Shown: positions 36,639 through 44,448, numbered from the stretch's first letter. The stretch: DNA of 64,000 bases from Natroniella acetigena (GCF_023227745.1 NZ_JALKBX010000007.1:1-64000); one strand, 5' to 3'. Translations and numbers: made by a program. Notes: a model not told the origin generated them from the letters alone.

Positions 36639-37004
36639 GTGGTTGAGATTGAACATGGTAAGAAGGAACAATTTTTGAAAGTATTGAGGCGTTTTGCAAA
36701 GAAGAATAAACCAATAACAGTTATAATTAAATCAGGTCAAAATTGCTGTAGATTTACTGGATGTATAGGTGAGATAGTAAGTGGTGAGTATATTACGCTA
36801 ATTACAAGTAATAATGTCTGTGTTAGAACTTATATTAGGATAGATTGTATCTGTACTGTAGTTGATGAAGTTGAAGGTGTTGATAAACTTTACGAAGTTG
36901 AGGAAGTTGATGAAGTTAAAACTTATGAAAGTGAAGATGAAGAAGACGATAATGATAAAACTGGCAAGAGTGATAATAATGATGAGTGGTGGCATGATAT
37001 ATAA
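36639..37004 (+). CDS. Family A3: Cys-Cys beta-barrel-like protein with acidic tail
   Basis: A 121-aa protein. Family A domain at residues ~25-75 (PITVIIKSGQNCCRFTGCIG, NNVC, YIRIDCICTVVDE; CC at 36-37), then a tail of Glu, Asp, Lys and Val repeats ending in NNDEWWHDI. The start is GTG 36639, with GGGGG (36627-36631) 7 bases upstream; the ATG seven codons earlier lies before the RBS. No catalytic residue pattern is visible. A structural role in the spore coat is inferred. Confidence 0.72.
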   Translation: MVEIEHGKKEQFLKVLRRFAKKNKPITVIIKSGQNCCRFTGCIGEIVSGEYITLITSNNVCVRTYIRIDCICTVVDEVEGVDKLYEVEEVDEVKTYESEDEEDDNDKTGKSDNNDEWWHDI

Positions 37005-37055
37005 AATTATTTTAGAAAGAGTATTTAAAATCAAATTAGGAAGGGGGGAGAATGG

Positions 37056-37991
37056 GTGGAAGATGATTTGAAAGATGTAGATTTTTTAGAGGGGTTACTA
37101 GAAAGGCTAATGATTGAATTATTAGAGCATAAGGGCCAACCAACGAGAAATCCTTCTACTCCTTCATTAAATGACTTCTCTGAAGTAGATAGTGCAGATA
37201 TTGACCTTAGTGCTAAGGATGCAGATCAATTATTGGAATTTCTTACTCAGGCACTTAAAAGAGCAGACTTTAAAGAGGAGATTTCGACTGCGGAGGAAGA
37301 GGAGTTAGCTGATAAATTTAAAGAAGAGAAAGGAGGACAGGAGATGGAAGATGAAGCGATCAAGATCAGGAAGCTAGGAGAGTTAAATAATTTAAAAGAT
37401 AAAATACATAAGTTAGAAAAAGAGTTAGAAGAGGTTAAAAAAGATAAACACCAAGCGATTACTAAAGAAAATGATCAGCAAGGTGATTTTAAAGAACTAC
37501 AAGAAGAGCTTAAAGAATTAAGGGACGAATTAATTGCAGTCAAAAAGGAAAAAGTAGAGAGTTCAAGCTCTAGAAGCAGGCATGACTTTAAAGCAGAATT
37601 AAAAAAGCATGTTAAAAACTTTGATTTTGTTAAATTGATCATCATAACTGGGGATAGCTGTTGTGAGATTATTGGGGCCTTATTTGAGATTTATAGTGAT
37701 TTTGTAATCGTACTTGCTAATGGTAATCGATTGATCAAGGTTCCAATCAAGAAGATAGCAGCCTTAGAGAAGATAAAATCGAAGAAGAAGAGAAAGAAGG
37801 ATGATAAATCGGACTCAGATGATCAGTTATCTACACAGGAGCAGAATTCTCCGGCAACAGAGAAATATCAAGAGGAAGCTGGTACTGCAGCTAAGAAAGA
37901 GCAAGATGATGAAGAAGCGGAAGATGAAAAAGATTCTCAAGCGGAGGAAGATGATGAGTTAGAGCAACAAACAAATCTTCAGGTCTTATAA
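37056..37991 (+). CDS. Family A4: coiled-coil protein with a Cys-Cys beta domain
   Basis: A 311-aa protein. An acidic N-terminal part (1-95) leads to a strong coiled coil (~100-168, heptads such as LKDKIHKLEKELEEVKKD), then the family A domain (~185-240: FVKLIIITGDSCCEIIGALF, CC at 202-203, lacking the other cysteines of A1-A3), then a Lys-rich and an acidic tail. The start is GTG 37056, 7 bases after GGGGGG. It looks like a scaffold form of the family, able to oligomerise and cross-link. It may be co-transcribed with A3, as only 51 bases separate them. Confidence 0.7.
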   Translation: MEDDLKDVDFLEGLLERLMIELLEHKGQPTRNPSTPSLNDFSEVDSADIDLSAKDADQLLEFLTQALKRADFKEEISTAEEEELADKFKEEKGGQEMEDEAIKIRKLGELNNLKDKIHKLEKELEEVKKDKHQAITKENDQQGDFKELQEELKELRDELIAVKKEKVESSSSRSRHDFKAELKKHVKNFDFVKLIIITGDSCCEIIGALFEIYSDFVIVLANGNRLIKVPIKKIAALEKIKSKKKRKKDDKSDSDDQLSTQEQNSPATEKYQEEAGTAAKKEQDDEEAEDEKDSQAEEDDELEQQTNLQVL

Positions 37992-38023
37992 ATTTGAGCT
38001 AAAATTTGATAGGTTAATTCCAT

Positions 38024-38058
38024 TTGAGCTAATTCTATTAGGAGTTAGCTCAATTTTT
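38024..38058 (+). terminator. Terminator after A4
   Basis: Hairpin TTGAGCTAA/TTAGCTCAA followed by TTTTTAATTT. Confidence 0.82.
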
Positions 38059-38154
38059 AATTTGAGATAAAGCAATTTTGTAATATTTTATTTAGTAGTA
38101 GATTAAATTTTAATAGAAGCTCAAAAATTGAGAAGTGATCAGGGGGTTGAAATA

Positions 38155-38406
38155 GTGGGGTATCATTCTAAAATTACTTTTAAGGAGCAGATAAAAAGAC
38201 AAATAGGTCAATTTACTGTGATTATAATTAAATCAGGGGCCAACTGTTGTGAACATAAAGGGATTGTATGTAGTGTTGAGAAAGATTTCTTGGTACTGCT
38301 TAATAATAACTTAAAGACTGAAATCTTTCTTGATGCTATCGTAGCTATAAAAAGGCCAATTGAAGGAGTTAAAAGACACCAAGGTCATGGTGACTGTTCT
38401 AACTAA
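38155..38406 (+). CDS. Family A5: minimal Cys-Cys beta-barrel-like protein
   Basis: An 83-aa protein with the family A domain (FTVIIIKSGANCCEHKGIVC, DFLVLLNNNLKTEIFLDAIVAIKRP split across the sheet; CC at 31-32). Like A4 and A6 it lacks the NNVC and DCIC cysteines. GTG 38155 has GGGGG 8 bases upstream; the TTG nine codons earlier has no RBS. It is followed 31 bases later by A6 and probably shares its transcript. Function unknown. Confidence 0.68.
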   Translation: MGYHSKITFKEQIKRQIGQFTVIIIKSGANCCEHKGIVCSVEKDFLVLLNNNLKTEIFLDAIVAIKRPIEGVKRHQGHGDCSN

Positions 38407-38437
38407 GGTTATTAGTTATAAAAAAAGGGGGATGACC

Positions 38438-39187
38438 ATGGAAGAGTATAGTGAGGAAGTATTAGATTCTTCACAATTTGCCAATTCGACAATAAATAAT
38501 TCCAGTTTTACTATAGAAGAGATAGATTTTTTATTGAACAATCTCAGTGATTATGAAGTTGATAATTCTCTAAGTGAGACTGAACAGGAACTAATTGATT
38601 TTTTAGTAATCCAATTAGAGAAATTAAAGAAAAGAAAGGAAGAAGAGAGGAATCAAGCTCAAACTATAGATGAAACTAAGGTTAATTCTCAAGCTGAAGA
38701 GTTAGAATCAAGCTCAAGAGTAGAAAGATGTAAAAAACCAAAAGATAAAGATTTAATTAATTTAAAAAGAAGACTTGAAGAGAAGAGAGGAGAGTTTTTA
38801 GTAGTCAATGTAATGACAGGAGGTGATTGCTGTCAATTAAAGGGAGTATTATGTGATATAGCAGATGAATTTATTACTTTAATTGATAAGAATCTGTTGA
38901 TTTATATTAAAATAGAAGAGATAGCTTCAATTAAGAGGAAGGTCGATTCTTTTAAATGTTATCAGGATATTAGTCAAGGAGGGGGTTCTAGGATAAAGCA
39001 GCAAAAGCAATCTTATACTGATGATGACTATCAAAACCAATTTTCTTTTGAGCAAGTAGAGAAGCAATTAGAAGATGATCCAGAGGAAGTTGAAGATGAG
39101 CAAGCACAAGGTTTTGACTATCAAAATCAGGCTAGTGGAGTGAAGATAAATAAAGCGGAGAAGTTTTATACTGATTTTGAAGAATAG
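38438..39187 (+). CDS. Family A6: long Cys-Cys domain protein
   Basis: A 249-aa protein. N-terminal helical, Ser/Asn/Glu-rich region (1-100), then the family A domain (~112-165: LVVNVMTGGDCCQLKGVLC, CC at 131-132, DEFITLIDKNLLIYIKIEEI as the last strands), then an acidic, Gln-rich tail to the end. ATG 38438 is 6 bases after GGGGG (38427-38431). With A4 it shows that the domain is reused in larger coat-like proteins with charged, probably disordered flanks. Confidence 0.68.
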   Translation: MEEYSEEVLDSSQFANSTINNSSFTIEEIDFLLNNLSDYEVDNSLSETEQELIDFLVIQLEKLKKRKEEERNQAQTIDETKVNSQAEELESSSRVERCKKPKDKDLINLKRRLEEKRGEFLVVNVMTGGDCCQLKGVLCDIADEFITLIDKNLLIYIKIEEIASIKRKVDSFKCYQDISQGGGSRIKQQKQSYTDDDYQNQFSFEQVEKQLEDDPEEVEDEQAQGFDYQNQASGVKINKAEKFYTDFEE

Positions 39188-39198
39188 ATTAAACTAGT

Positions 39199-39226
39199 AA
39201 AGGAGAAGAAGAGTCTCCTCCTTTGA
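39199..39226. terminator. Bidirectional terminator between A6 and the SPOCS gene
   Basis: Hairpin AAAGGAG/CTCCTCCTTT between convergent genes. Confidence 0.75.
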
Positions 39227-39241
39227 CTGTGAAATTTTTCC

Positions 39242-39709
39242 TCAACAAGGTGAAGAACATCTCTTTTTAGGGATAACAGCAAGGAAGAGTAGAACACATT
39301 TATTAATTTTTCTTTTAGTGGTCAATTGGACGATCACATCTTCTATTTTGATTTTGATATCTTCAATTTTAACTCTTTTGGGTAATCTAATAAAAGTACA
39401 AAAAGGGAAAGTAAATTTGGCAGCATGGACTGTCTGTTCTGGTTTATTAGCTACGTAAAATATCTTTTGTGTTATCTTGCCTTTGATTATTACTTTAGGG
39501 CCTTGAGGGGTCTTGATTATTTTATGGGAGCTAATACTTGGTCTGATCAGTATTTTAGCTAATTGTTCTATATCAGGTTTTGCTTTGGGGATGACTAGGC
39601 TTTTTTCTTTGATTATCTCTTTACAAACAGCATTGGATGGTAAGCATTTCAGATCTTCTTCGATGGTGACTAACTCATATAACTTATCCTTTTCGTTAAA
39701 ATCTTCCAA
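39242..39709 (-). CDS. SPOCS-domain (DUF3794) spore protein
   Basis: A 155-aa protein with a single SPOCS/DUF3794-like domain (about 35-135: GPKVIIKGKITQKIFYVA, HAAKFTFPFCTFIRLP, IEDVIVQLTTKRKINKCVLL). The family occurs in spore coat proteins and in SipL. The start is TTG at 39709 with AAAGGAGG 8 bases upstream on the minus strand. The tail is Cys-rich (KKRCSSPC). It is one of the few minus-strand genes in the cluster. Domain identity rests on pattern memory, so confidence is moderate. Confidence 0.7.
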   Translation of the reverse strand: MEDFNEKDKLYELVTIEEDLKCLPSNAVCKEIIKEKSLVIPKAKPDIEQLAKILIRPSISSHKIIKTPQGPKVIIKGKITQKIFYVANKPEQTVHAAKFTFPFCTFIRLPKRVKIEDIKIKIEDVIVQLTTKRKINKCVLLFLAVIPKKRCSSPC

Positions 39710-39909
39710 TCTAAAGACCTCCTTTCACTTTGTTCTAATATATTTATATTCACAACTGGGGATTTTGTTCCTACGAGTTAGTACTAGTTCTAGATTTAGT
39801 TGTTTTAAAAAAGTAATATCTGCTAGTAGCTTTCCATAATTATATAAAGAGTTAATAGATTAAAATTAGATATACTTGCTATATGTTTAATGCAAGAGGG
39901 GGAAGAATA

Positions 39910-40209
39910 ATGTCAGATTTTAAAATATCAACAGAAGATGAAATAAAGCTACTAAATGAGAGGTTAGAGTCAATTTCTCTTGAAGAAAGCTCTTTAGCCT
40001 ATTTTTTTAACTCTCAAACGGAAAAAATTCAAAGAATCTCTGAGAAAGAATTATCTTCCCCTCAGGATATGATTAACTTTCAACATGAAGTATTAGCTAT
40101 TATGAAGGATAGTGTAAAGCTACAGATTTTATTACAGTGTAAAGTAGAAGAAATATTAACAGGGAGTAGTTTTAAGGGTAAAAAAAAAGATGTGATTATG
40201 ATAATATAA
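39910..40209 (+). CDS. Family B1: short helical protein
   Basis: A 99-aa member of family B, whose pattern is LLExIALEExxLAHxxNAExEKIQ, a short linker, and a second helix ending near KxxLLQxKLEDIL. Here it reads LNERLESISLEESSLAYFFN, then VKLQILLQCKVEEILTG. Similar helical proteins occur next to exosporium genes in Bacillus and Paenibacillus, as I recall; their role is unknown. ATG 39910 has GAGGGGGA 6 bases upstream. The gene ends shortly after nine A in a row (40180-40188), where a -1 shift would join it to the next ORF. Confidence 0.65.
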   Translation: MSDFKISTEDEIKLLNERLESISLEESSLAYFFNSQTEKIQRISEKELSSPQDMINFQHEVLAIMKDSVKLQILLQCKVEEILTGSSFKGKKKDVIMII

Positions 40210-40466
40210 TTGCTTTAAGCAGTATTGAATTAGATAGAGTACTGGATTTGATAGAAGCAATTGTTTTCTTGGAAGCAGTGTTAGATAATTTTTTAAGTGT
40301 TGAACTTAAAGAGAGTAAGAAATTGATTCATAACGATTATTTTTCCAAGGAAGAGTCTTTAGATTTTCAAAAGGTTACTGAGTCAATTATTAAGAATGGA
40401 AAGAGATTGAAGAATTTATTACAGTCTCTGCTAGAAGAGGTGCAAAGTTGTTTAGAGCAAATTTAG
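40180..40466 (+). CDS. Family B2: helical domain reached only by frameshift from B1
   Basis: A family B-like domain (IELDRVLDLIEAIVFLEAVL, NLLQSLLEEVQSCLEQI), 72 aa if begun at TTG 40248. That TTG has no RBS, and the frame stays open upstream as far as the A9 run in B1. A -1 shift there gives GKKK then RCDYDNIIALSSIELDRVL, making a two-domain B protein. It could be programmed or transcriptional slippage, a split pseudogene, or an independent ORF; the first two fit the missing start signal best. Confidence 0.5.
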
Positions 40467-40499
40467 AGAGATTATTATCCTTTATGGAGGCGAGAAAGA

Positions 40500-40829
40500 A
40501 TGTCAATGCCCAAAATACCGAAAAGGGATCAAGAGGGTGCTTTGATAGATCTATTGGAGTCGGTTGCATTAGAAGAGGCGGCGTTGGCCCATCTGATAAA
40601 TGCTGAGGCTGAAAAGGCTCAAAAGATTGCTAAGGACTGTAATGTTACTGCTCAAGAGATGATTGAATTTCAAAAGAGCATCTCTAAGGTGATGAAGAAT
40701 ATTATAAAAAAAGAGATGTTATTGCAATTTAAGCTAGAAGATATTTTAGAATTTAAGAAAGATAGTAAAGATAAGTTGAAGAATGATTGTGGTAAGCTGA
40801 AGAAGACTGACTGTGAAGACAAGTTTTAA
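40500..40829 (+). CDS. Family B3: short helical protein
   Basis: A 109-aa family B member: IDLLESVALEEAALAHLINA, EAEKAQKIAKD, then IIKKEMLLQFKLEDILEFK and a Lys/Asp-rich tail with two cysteines. RBS TGGAGG about 9 bases before ATG 40500. It lies 33 bases after B2 with no promoter signal between, so it is probably on the B1 transcript. Predicted all-alpha and soluble. Function unknown. Confidence 0.68.
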   Translation: MSMPKIPKRDQEGALIDLLESVALEEAALAHLINAEAEKAQKIAKDCNVTAQEMIEFQKSISKVMKNIIKKEMLLQFKLEDILEFKKDSKDKLKNDCGKLKKTDCEDKF

Positions 40830-40866
40830 GAGGATTATGACTATTAAAAATAGAATGATTGATTAC

Positions 40867-40896
40867 AAAATCATCCTGAAAAGGATGATTTTTATT
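40867..40896 (+). terminator. Terminator after B3
   Basis: Hairpin AAAATCATCC/GGATGATTTT with T tract. Confidence 0.88.
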
Positions 40897-40901
40897 GTTG
40901 T

Positions 40902-40930
40902 AACGCTTAACTATCTTTTACCATAGTATA
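40902..40930 (+). promoter_or_regulatory. Sigma-K-like promoter, site 4
   Basis: AACG (40902-40905), 16 bases, CATAGTATA (40922-40930), 69 bases before B4 and just after the B3 terminator. Confidence 0.65.
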
Positions 40931-40998
40931 TATGGAATCAATAAATAGAGCTTTAATTTTATTTGAGGCTTAATACTTAAAAAGGGGAGAGGGTAGAG

Positions 40999-41292
40999 AT
41001 GTCAGAGCCAGTAATACCAGATAGAACTCAGGAGGAAGCTTTAACCGATTTATTGGAGTCAATAGCATTAGAAGAGACTGCATTGGCCCATTTTATGAAT
41101 GCAGAAGCAGAAAAGGTGCAAGCGATAGCTGGGATGATGGAAGATGGAACTGTAGGGCCAGTTCAGGCAATTGAACTTCAAAAGAGTGTAGCAAAAGTGA
41201 TGAGAACTCCAATTAAAAAGCAGATGTTATTGCAATTTAAGTTAGAAGATGTATTAGAGTTTAAAGAAAAGTTAGAACTAGATAATAGCTAA
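40999..41292 (+). CDS. Family B4: short helical protein
   Basis: A 97-aa family B member (LTDLLESIALEETALAHFMN, AEAEKVQAIAGMMEDGT, PIKKQMLLQFKLEDVLEFK). AAAGGGGAGAGG is the RBS. It is monocistronic: sigma-K-like site upstream, terminator at 41300. It shares the MSxPxIPxRTQEEALTDLLE opening with B5 and B6, which marks B4-B6 as a recent expansion. Function unknown; spore outer-layer role inferred from regulation and company. Confidence 0.7.
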   Translation: MSEPVIPDRTQEEALTDLLESIALEETALAHFMNAEAEKVQAIAGMMEDGTVGPVQAIELQKSVAKVMRTPIKKQMLLQFKLEDVLEFKEKLELDNS

Positions 41293-41299
41293 TACATAG

Positions 41300-41330
41300 C
41301 CTCCTATTCTTTTAGAATAGGGGGTTTTTA
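41300..41330 (+). terminator. Terminator after B4
   Basis: Hairpin CCTCCTATTC/GAATAGGGGG followed by TTTTTAG. Confidence 0.88.
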
Positions 41331-41363
41331 GTATTTAGAAATAGAATTAAAATGTTTACTTGT

Positions 41364-41391
41364 AACAAAAAACCAATTGAAACATATTATA
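41364..41391 (+). promoter_or_regulatory. Sigma-K-like promoter, site 5
   Basis: AACA (41364-41367), 15 bases, CATATTATA (41383-41391), 32 bases before the B5 start. Confidence 0.7.
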
Positions 41392-41422
41392 TATCAAATT
41401 CAAGAAAAAGGAGGATTTCAAG

Positions 41423-41740
41423 ATGTCAGCACCTGAAATACCAGATAGAACTCAGGAAGAGGCATTAACTGATTTATTAGAATCAATTGCATTGGAAGAG
41501 ACAGCGTTGGCCCATATTTTGAATGCTGAAGGAGAAAAGATTCAGGCAATAGCTCAAATGATGGAAGATGGAGATATTGATCCTGAAGATGCAATTGAAC
41601 AGCAAGAGGCTGTCATGAGAATGTTAAGAATGCCAATTAAAAAGCAGATGTTATTACAGTTTAAGTTAGAGGATGTTTTAGATTTTAAAGAAGAGTTAGA
41701 GTTTAATAACGATAATGATAACGATAATGATAACGATTAA
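41423..41740 (+). CDS. Family B5: short helical protein with Asn-Asp tail
   Basis: A 105-aa family B member, nearly identical to B6 over its first 92 residues (LLESIALEETALAHILNAEG, EKIQAIAQMMEDGDIDPEDA, PIKKQMLLQFKLEDVLDFK). It ends in an alternating Asn-Asp repeat encoded by tandem AACGATAATGAT units. RBS AAAGGAGG. It is monocistronic between a sigma-K-like site and a terminator at 41762. Confidence 0.7.
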   Translation: MSAPEIPDRTQEEALTDLLESIALEETALAHILNAEGEKIQAIAQMMEDGDIDPEDAIEQQEAVMRMLRMPIKKQMLLQFKLEDVLDFKEELEFNNDNDNDNDND

Positions 41741-41761
41741 GAAAATTATACTTTAAAGATT

Positions 41762-41790
41762 ATTAAAGGGGCTAAGAAGCCCCTTTAATA
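41762..41790 (+). terminator. Terminator after B5
   Basis: Hairpin ATTAAAGGGGC/GCCCCTTTAAT. Confidence 0.8.
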
Positions 41791-41960
41791 AATTATAATG
41801 ATATTGGAAGCTTGTTAACATTTTTTACAAAAGGGATATAATAAAGTAGAAATGAATAAAGTGGGGTGAAAAAATAGCATTTAGATTATATGTATAATGA
41901 ATTTGTGATTGATGGTTGTTGTTGAGTCTTAAATTATATTTTAGAAAGGAGGAATGTTAA

Positions 41961-42392
41961 ATGTCGGCACCGGAAATACCAGAAAGAACCCAGGAAGAAG
42001 CATTAATCGATTTATTAGAATCAATAGCATTAGAAGAGACAGCGTTGGCCCATATTTTGAATGCCGAAGGTGAAAAGATACAGGCAATAGCTCAGATGAT
42101 GGAAGATGGAGATATTGACCCTGAAGATGCAATTGAACAGCAAGAAGCTGTTATGAAAATGTTGAGAATGCCAATTAAAAAGCAGATGTTATTACAGTTT
42201 AAGCTAGAAGATGTCTTGGATTTTTTAGAAGATTTGCCACCAGTACCACCTGAGCCACCAATTGAAGTGCAAACTAATACAGTTACTGCTACAGGTTTTT
42301 TTAATAATATAGCTGTTACAGATACTGCTACTGCTTATTATAATGTTGAAGTAGTTGAAGAGAATAATAATGAGGAGGTGAATGTACAATGA
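41961..42392 (+). CDS. Family B6: helical protein fused to a fragment of a DUF11-like domain
   Basis: A 143-aa protein. Residues 1-92 are family B, almost identical to B5. A Pro-rich linker (DLPPVPPEPPIE) leads to about 30 residues (TNTVTATGFFNNIAVTDTAT, then AYYNVEVVEE) that closely resemble the last strands of the DUF11-like domains in the next gene (SNLATVTGDYEDITVTDDDP, then AHYVGVVEV). RBS AAAGGAGG. Its stop overlaps the next start (ATGA), so the two are translationally coupled and probably work together. Confidence 0.7.
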   Translation: MSAPEIPERTQEEALIDLLESIALEETALAHILNAEGEKIQAIAQMMEDGDIDPEDAIEQQEAVMKMLRMPIKKQMLLQFKLEDVLDFLEDLPPVPPEPPIEVQTNTVTATGFFNNIAVTDTATAYYNVEVVEENNNEEVNVQ

Positions 42393-44245
42393 CTAGACCT
42401 TCCGTAGAAGAGATTATGAGATGGCTAATTATTGGGATGAGACCATCAGAGGCAGGAGAAGCTGTGACCATCGGCAGTAGTCAAGAGATTGGAGCTAACC
42501 GTCAGACTTTGTCAGGTGGAAATCCAGGAGATCCTTTTGTATCACCAATAACCCCAAGCATTACTCCACCATATCCATCACCATCTAGTCCTAATCTTCG
42601 TAGTGTGTTTTTTCCTGACCCAAGCGAACCGACAAATCCTAATCTAAATCGGTGGCTGTGGGACTCTAATGAAGAAGCACATTTCCTCCCCGATGCTAAT
42701 TTGCTCTTTCGCGGCGTGGATTGGACTGGTAATGTCGCAGTAACTAGTTCAACAGGCACTTATTCACTCCAAGATATAAATGTATTTGCAGATATAGGAT
42801 TTGCTACCACATGGGAAGAAGCTGCAGATGATGTAGAGAATTCTTATTATTTTGATGAAAATTCTTTATCAGGCGTTTTAATGTCAGATGCTTCACCAGA
42901 TCCAGCTAGAGGCTGGGTGGCTCCATTCGATCATACCCAGTTAATTAATGATTTGCGCGAATGGAGAGAGTTTATAAGAAATTTACCGAGAGATGCCTTT
43001 TTCAATTCTGGAGATCCAGCAAATCCCCGTGATGTAATCAATCGTAATTCTATTGCTACAGTTGCTGGAGGAAAGCTTGTATATGATGTAGCAGGTATGG
43101 ATATTAATGATGATGGATTTGTCGTAATCGATATCCAATATGATGGAACAGATTTTGAGGTTAATAACTCTGATTGGATTATTAAGAATAGTGATCCGGA
43201 TGAGGAAGAGAAGCTAGTTATTTTCCGCATACGTGGAGAAGCTAATATGAACATGAGCAACTCTTCTATTATGGTTGGAGAAGGACTAGAATGTCCCGAT
43301 GACTTAAGCGTAATCTTTGTTAAGGCCCATCCAGAAGAAGAGTTCGGTGGTAGTCCTGATGGGAGTTCAGATCAAGTATTTGATGCAAATAATTTAGTGA
43401 TAAATGGTGTAGGATTTTGGGATCTTAATACGATTGGAGATGCAGAAACAGACGATGATTTTCCTGCTCCAGTGGACGAAGGCCAATATATTGGCGAGGA
43501 TATACCAACGGTAGGTACGGATCGTGATGAACAAGATAATTATACTGAAATAAACTTTGATAATGCACAAGGCTGCAGTCAGTTTATTAGTCCTTTTATA
43601 GATTTTGATAATGTTAGATTTGTTCGCTGTGCACTATGTCCAGAAGTTGTAGGAGATCCAGTAATAGACGTAGAAAAGTTTGTATCACCAGACGGAGGTA
43701 CAACATTCTTAGATGCAGATACTCCACCAGGGCCAACTATCCCAGAAGGAATAGACCCAGTCTTTAGATATTTTGTAAGAAATATAGGAGATGTGCCACT
43801 AGAAAATGTCACATTAACGGATAGTGTGCTAGGCCCGATTACGATTCCAATAACAACATTAGAACCAGGGGAATCGATTACAGTTCATGTAACAGGTACC
43901 TGGGCTGAAGGTCAACAAAGCAATCTTGCAACAGTAACAGGTGATTATGAGGATATCACCGTAACCGATGATGACCCAGCTCATTACGTTGGTGTAGTTG
44001 AAGTAGAACCAGCTATTCAAATTCAAAAACTAGTTTCAGTTGATGGTGGAGAGACATTTATTGAGGCAGATACACCTCCAGGGCCAACCTTACCACCAGA
44101 TGTTGATCCGATATTTAGATTTATAGTAACTAATATAGGTAATGTAACATTGACCGATATAGAGATAGTTGATGATGTATTAGGAGTAATTGCCACTTTT
44201 CCTAGTCTAGCTCTAGGTGAGTCTCAGACAATAGATGTACCATAG
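42389..44245 (+). CDS. Choice-of-anchor-like surface protein with DUF11-like repeats, 3' truncated
   Basis: A 618-aa protein. After a Pro/Ser-rich stretch (35-75) comes a choice-of-anchor-A-like region (~75-415, with FNSGDPANPRDVINRNS, LVIFRIRGEANMNMSNSS, ANNLVINGVGFWDLN). Two DUF11-like beta-sandwich repeats follow, from about 424 and 541 (VSPDGGTTFLDADTPPGP and VSVDGGETFIEADTPPGP). The second stops at SQTIDVP, where the first goes on for another ~35 residues, so the 3' end looks lost. No signal peptide is seen, which fits mother-cell assembly on the spore. RBS GAGGAGGTG; coupled to B6. Confidence 0.72.
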   Translation: MTRPSVEEIMRWLIIGMRPSEAGEAVTIGSSQEIGANRQTLSGGNPGDPFVSPITPSITPPYPSPSSPNLRSVFFPDPSEPTNPNLNRWLWDSNEEAHFLPDANLLFRGVDWTGNVAVTSSTGTYSLQDINVFADIGFATTWEEAADDVENSYYFDENSLSGVLMSDASPDPARGWVAPFDHTQLINDLREWREFIRNLPRDAFFNSGDPANPRDVINRNSIATVAGGKLVYDVAGMDINDDGFVVIDIQYDGTDFEVNNSDWIIKNSDPDEEEKLVIFRIRGEANMNMSNSSIMVGEGLECPDDLSVIFVKAHPEEEFGGSPDGSSDQVFDANNLVINGVGFWDLNTIGDAETDDDFPAPVDEGQYIGEDIPTVGTDRDEQDNYTEINFDNAQGCSQFISPFIDFDNVRFVRCALCPEVVGDPVIDVEKFVSPDGGTTFLDADTPPGPTIPEGIDPVFRYFVRNIGDVPLENVTLTDSVLGPITIPITTLEPGESITVHVTGTWAEGQQSNLATVTGDYEDITVTDDDPAHYVGVVEVEPAIQIQKLVSVDGGETFIEADTPPGPTLPPDVDPIFRFIVTNIGNVTLTDIEIVDDVLGVIATFPSLALGESQTIDVP

Positions 44246-44290
44246 AATTATTTAATTACTTTTAATTTGAAAATATATTTGGTATTGAGT

Positions 44291-44329
44291 TAAAAGGGGT
44301 TTAGGCAGAAGAGCCTAAGCTCCCTTTAA
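44291..44329 (+). terminator. Hairpin terminator after the truncated surface gene
   Basis: Interrupted hairpin with AAAGGG...TTAGGC / GCCTAA...CCCTTT; T-rich sequence after it is weak. Confidence 0.65.
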
Positions 44330-44355
44330 ATATTTGCTGTAGACTAAAAGAGAAT

Positions 44356-44383
44356 CACAAATCTTCTTTAATAACATATTATA
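44356..44383 (+). promoter_or_regulatory. Sigma-K-like promoter, site 6
   Basis: CACA (44356-44359), 15 bases, CATATTATA (44375-44383), 66 bases before the C1 start. Confidence 0.68.
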
Positions 44384-44448
44384 AATAGCAAACAAATTTA
44401 AATAATGTTTTGTTTACTGACTTATCTCCATTAGAAAGGAGTAGGTTG

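Noticed and set aside
36862-37071. Lys/Met-rich ORF in another frame at the end of A3
   Set aside because: It arises from the GATGAA-type repeats coding the acidic tail of A3; A3 keeps the RBS and family domain.
39840-39909. Sigma-K-like promoter before B1
   Set aside because: CATAATTATA occurs nearby, but no mACm lies at the right distance, so it was left out of the set of nine.
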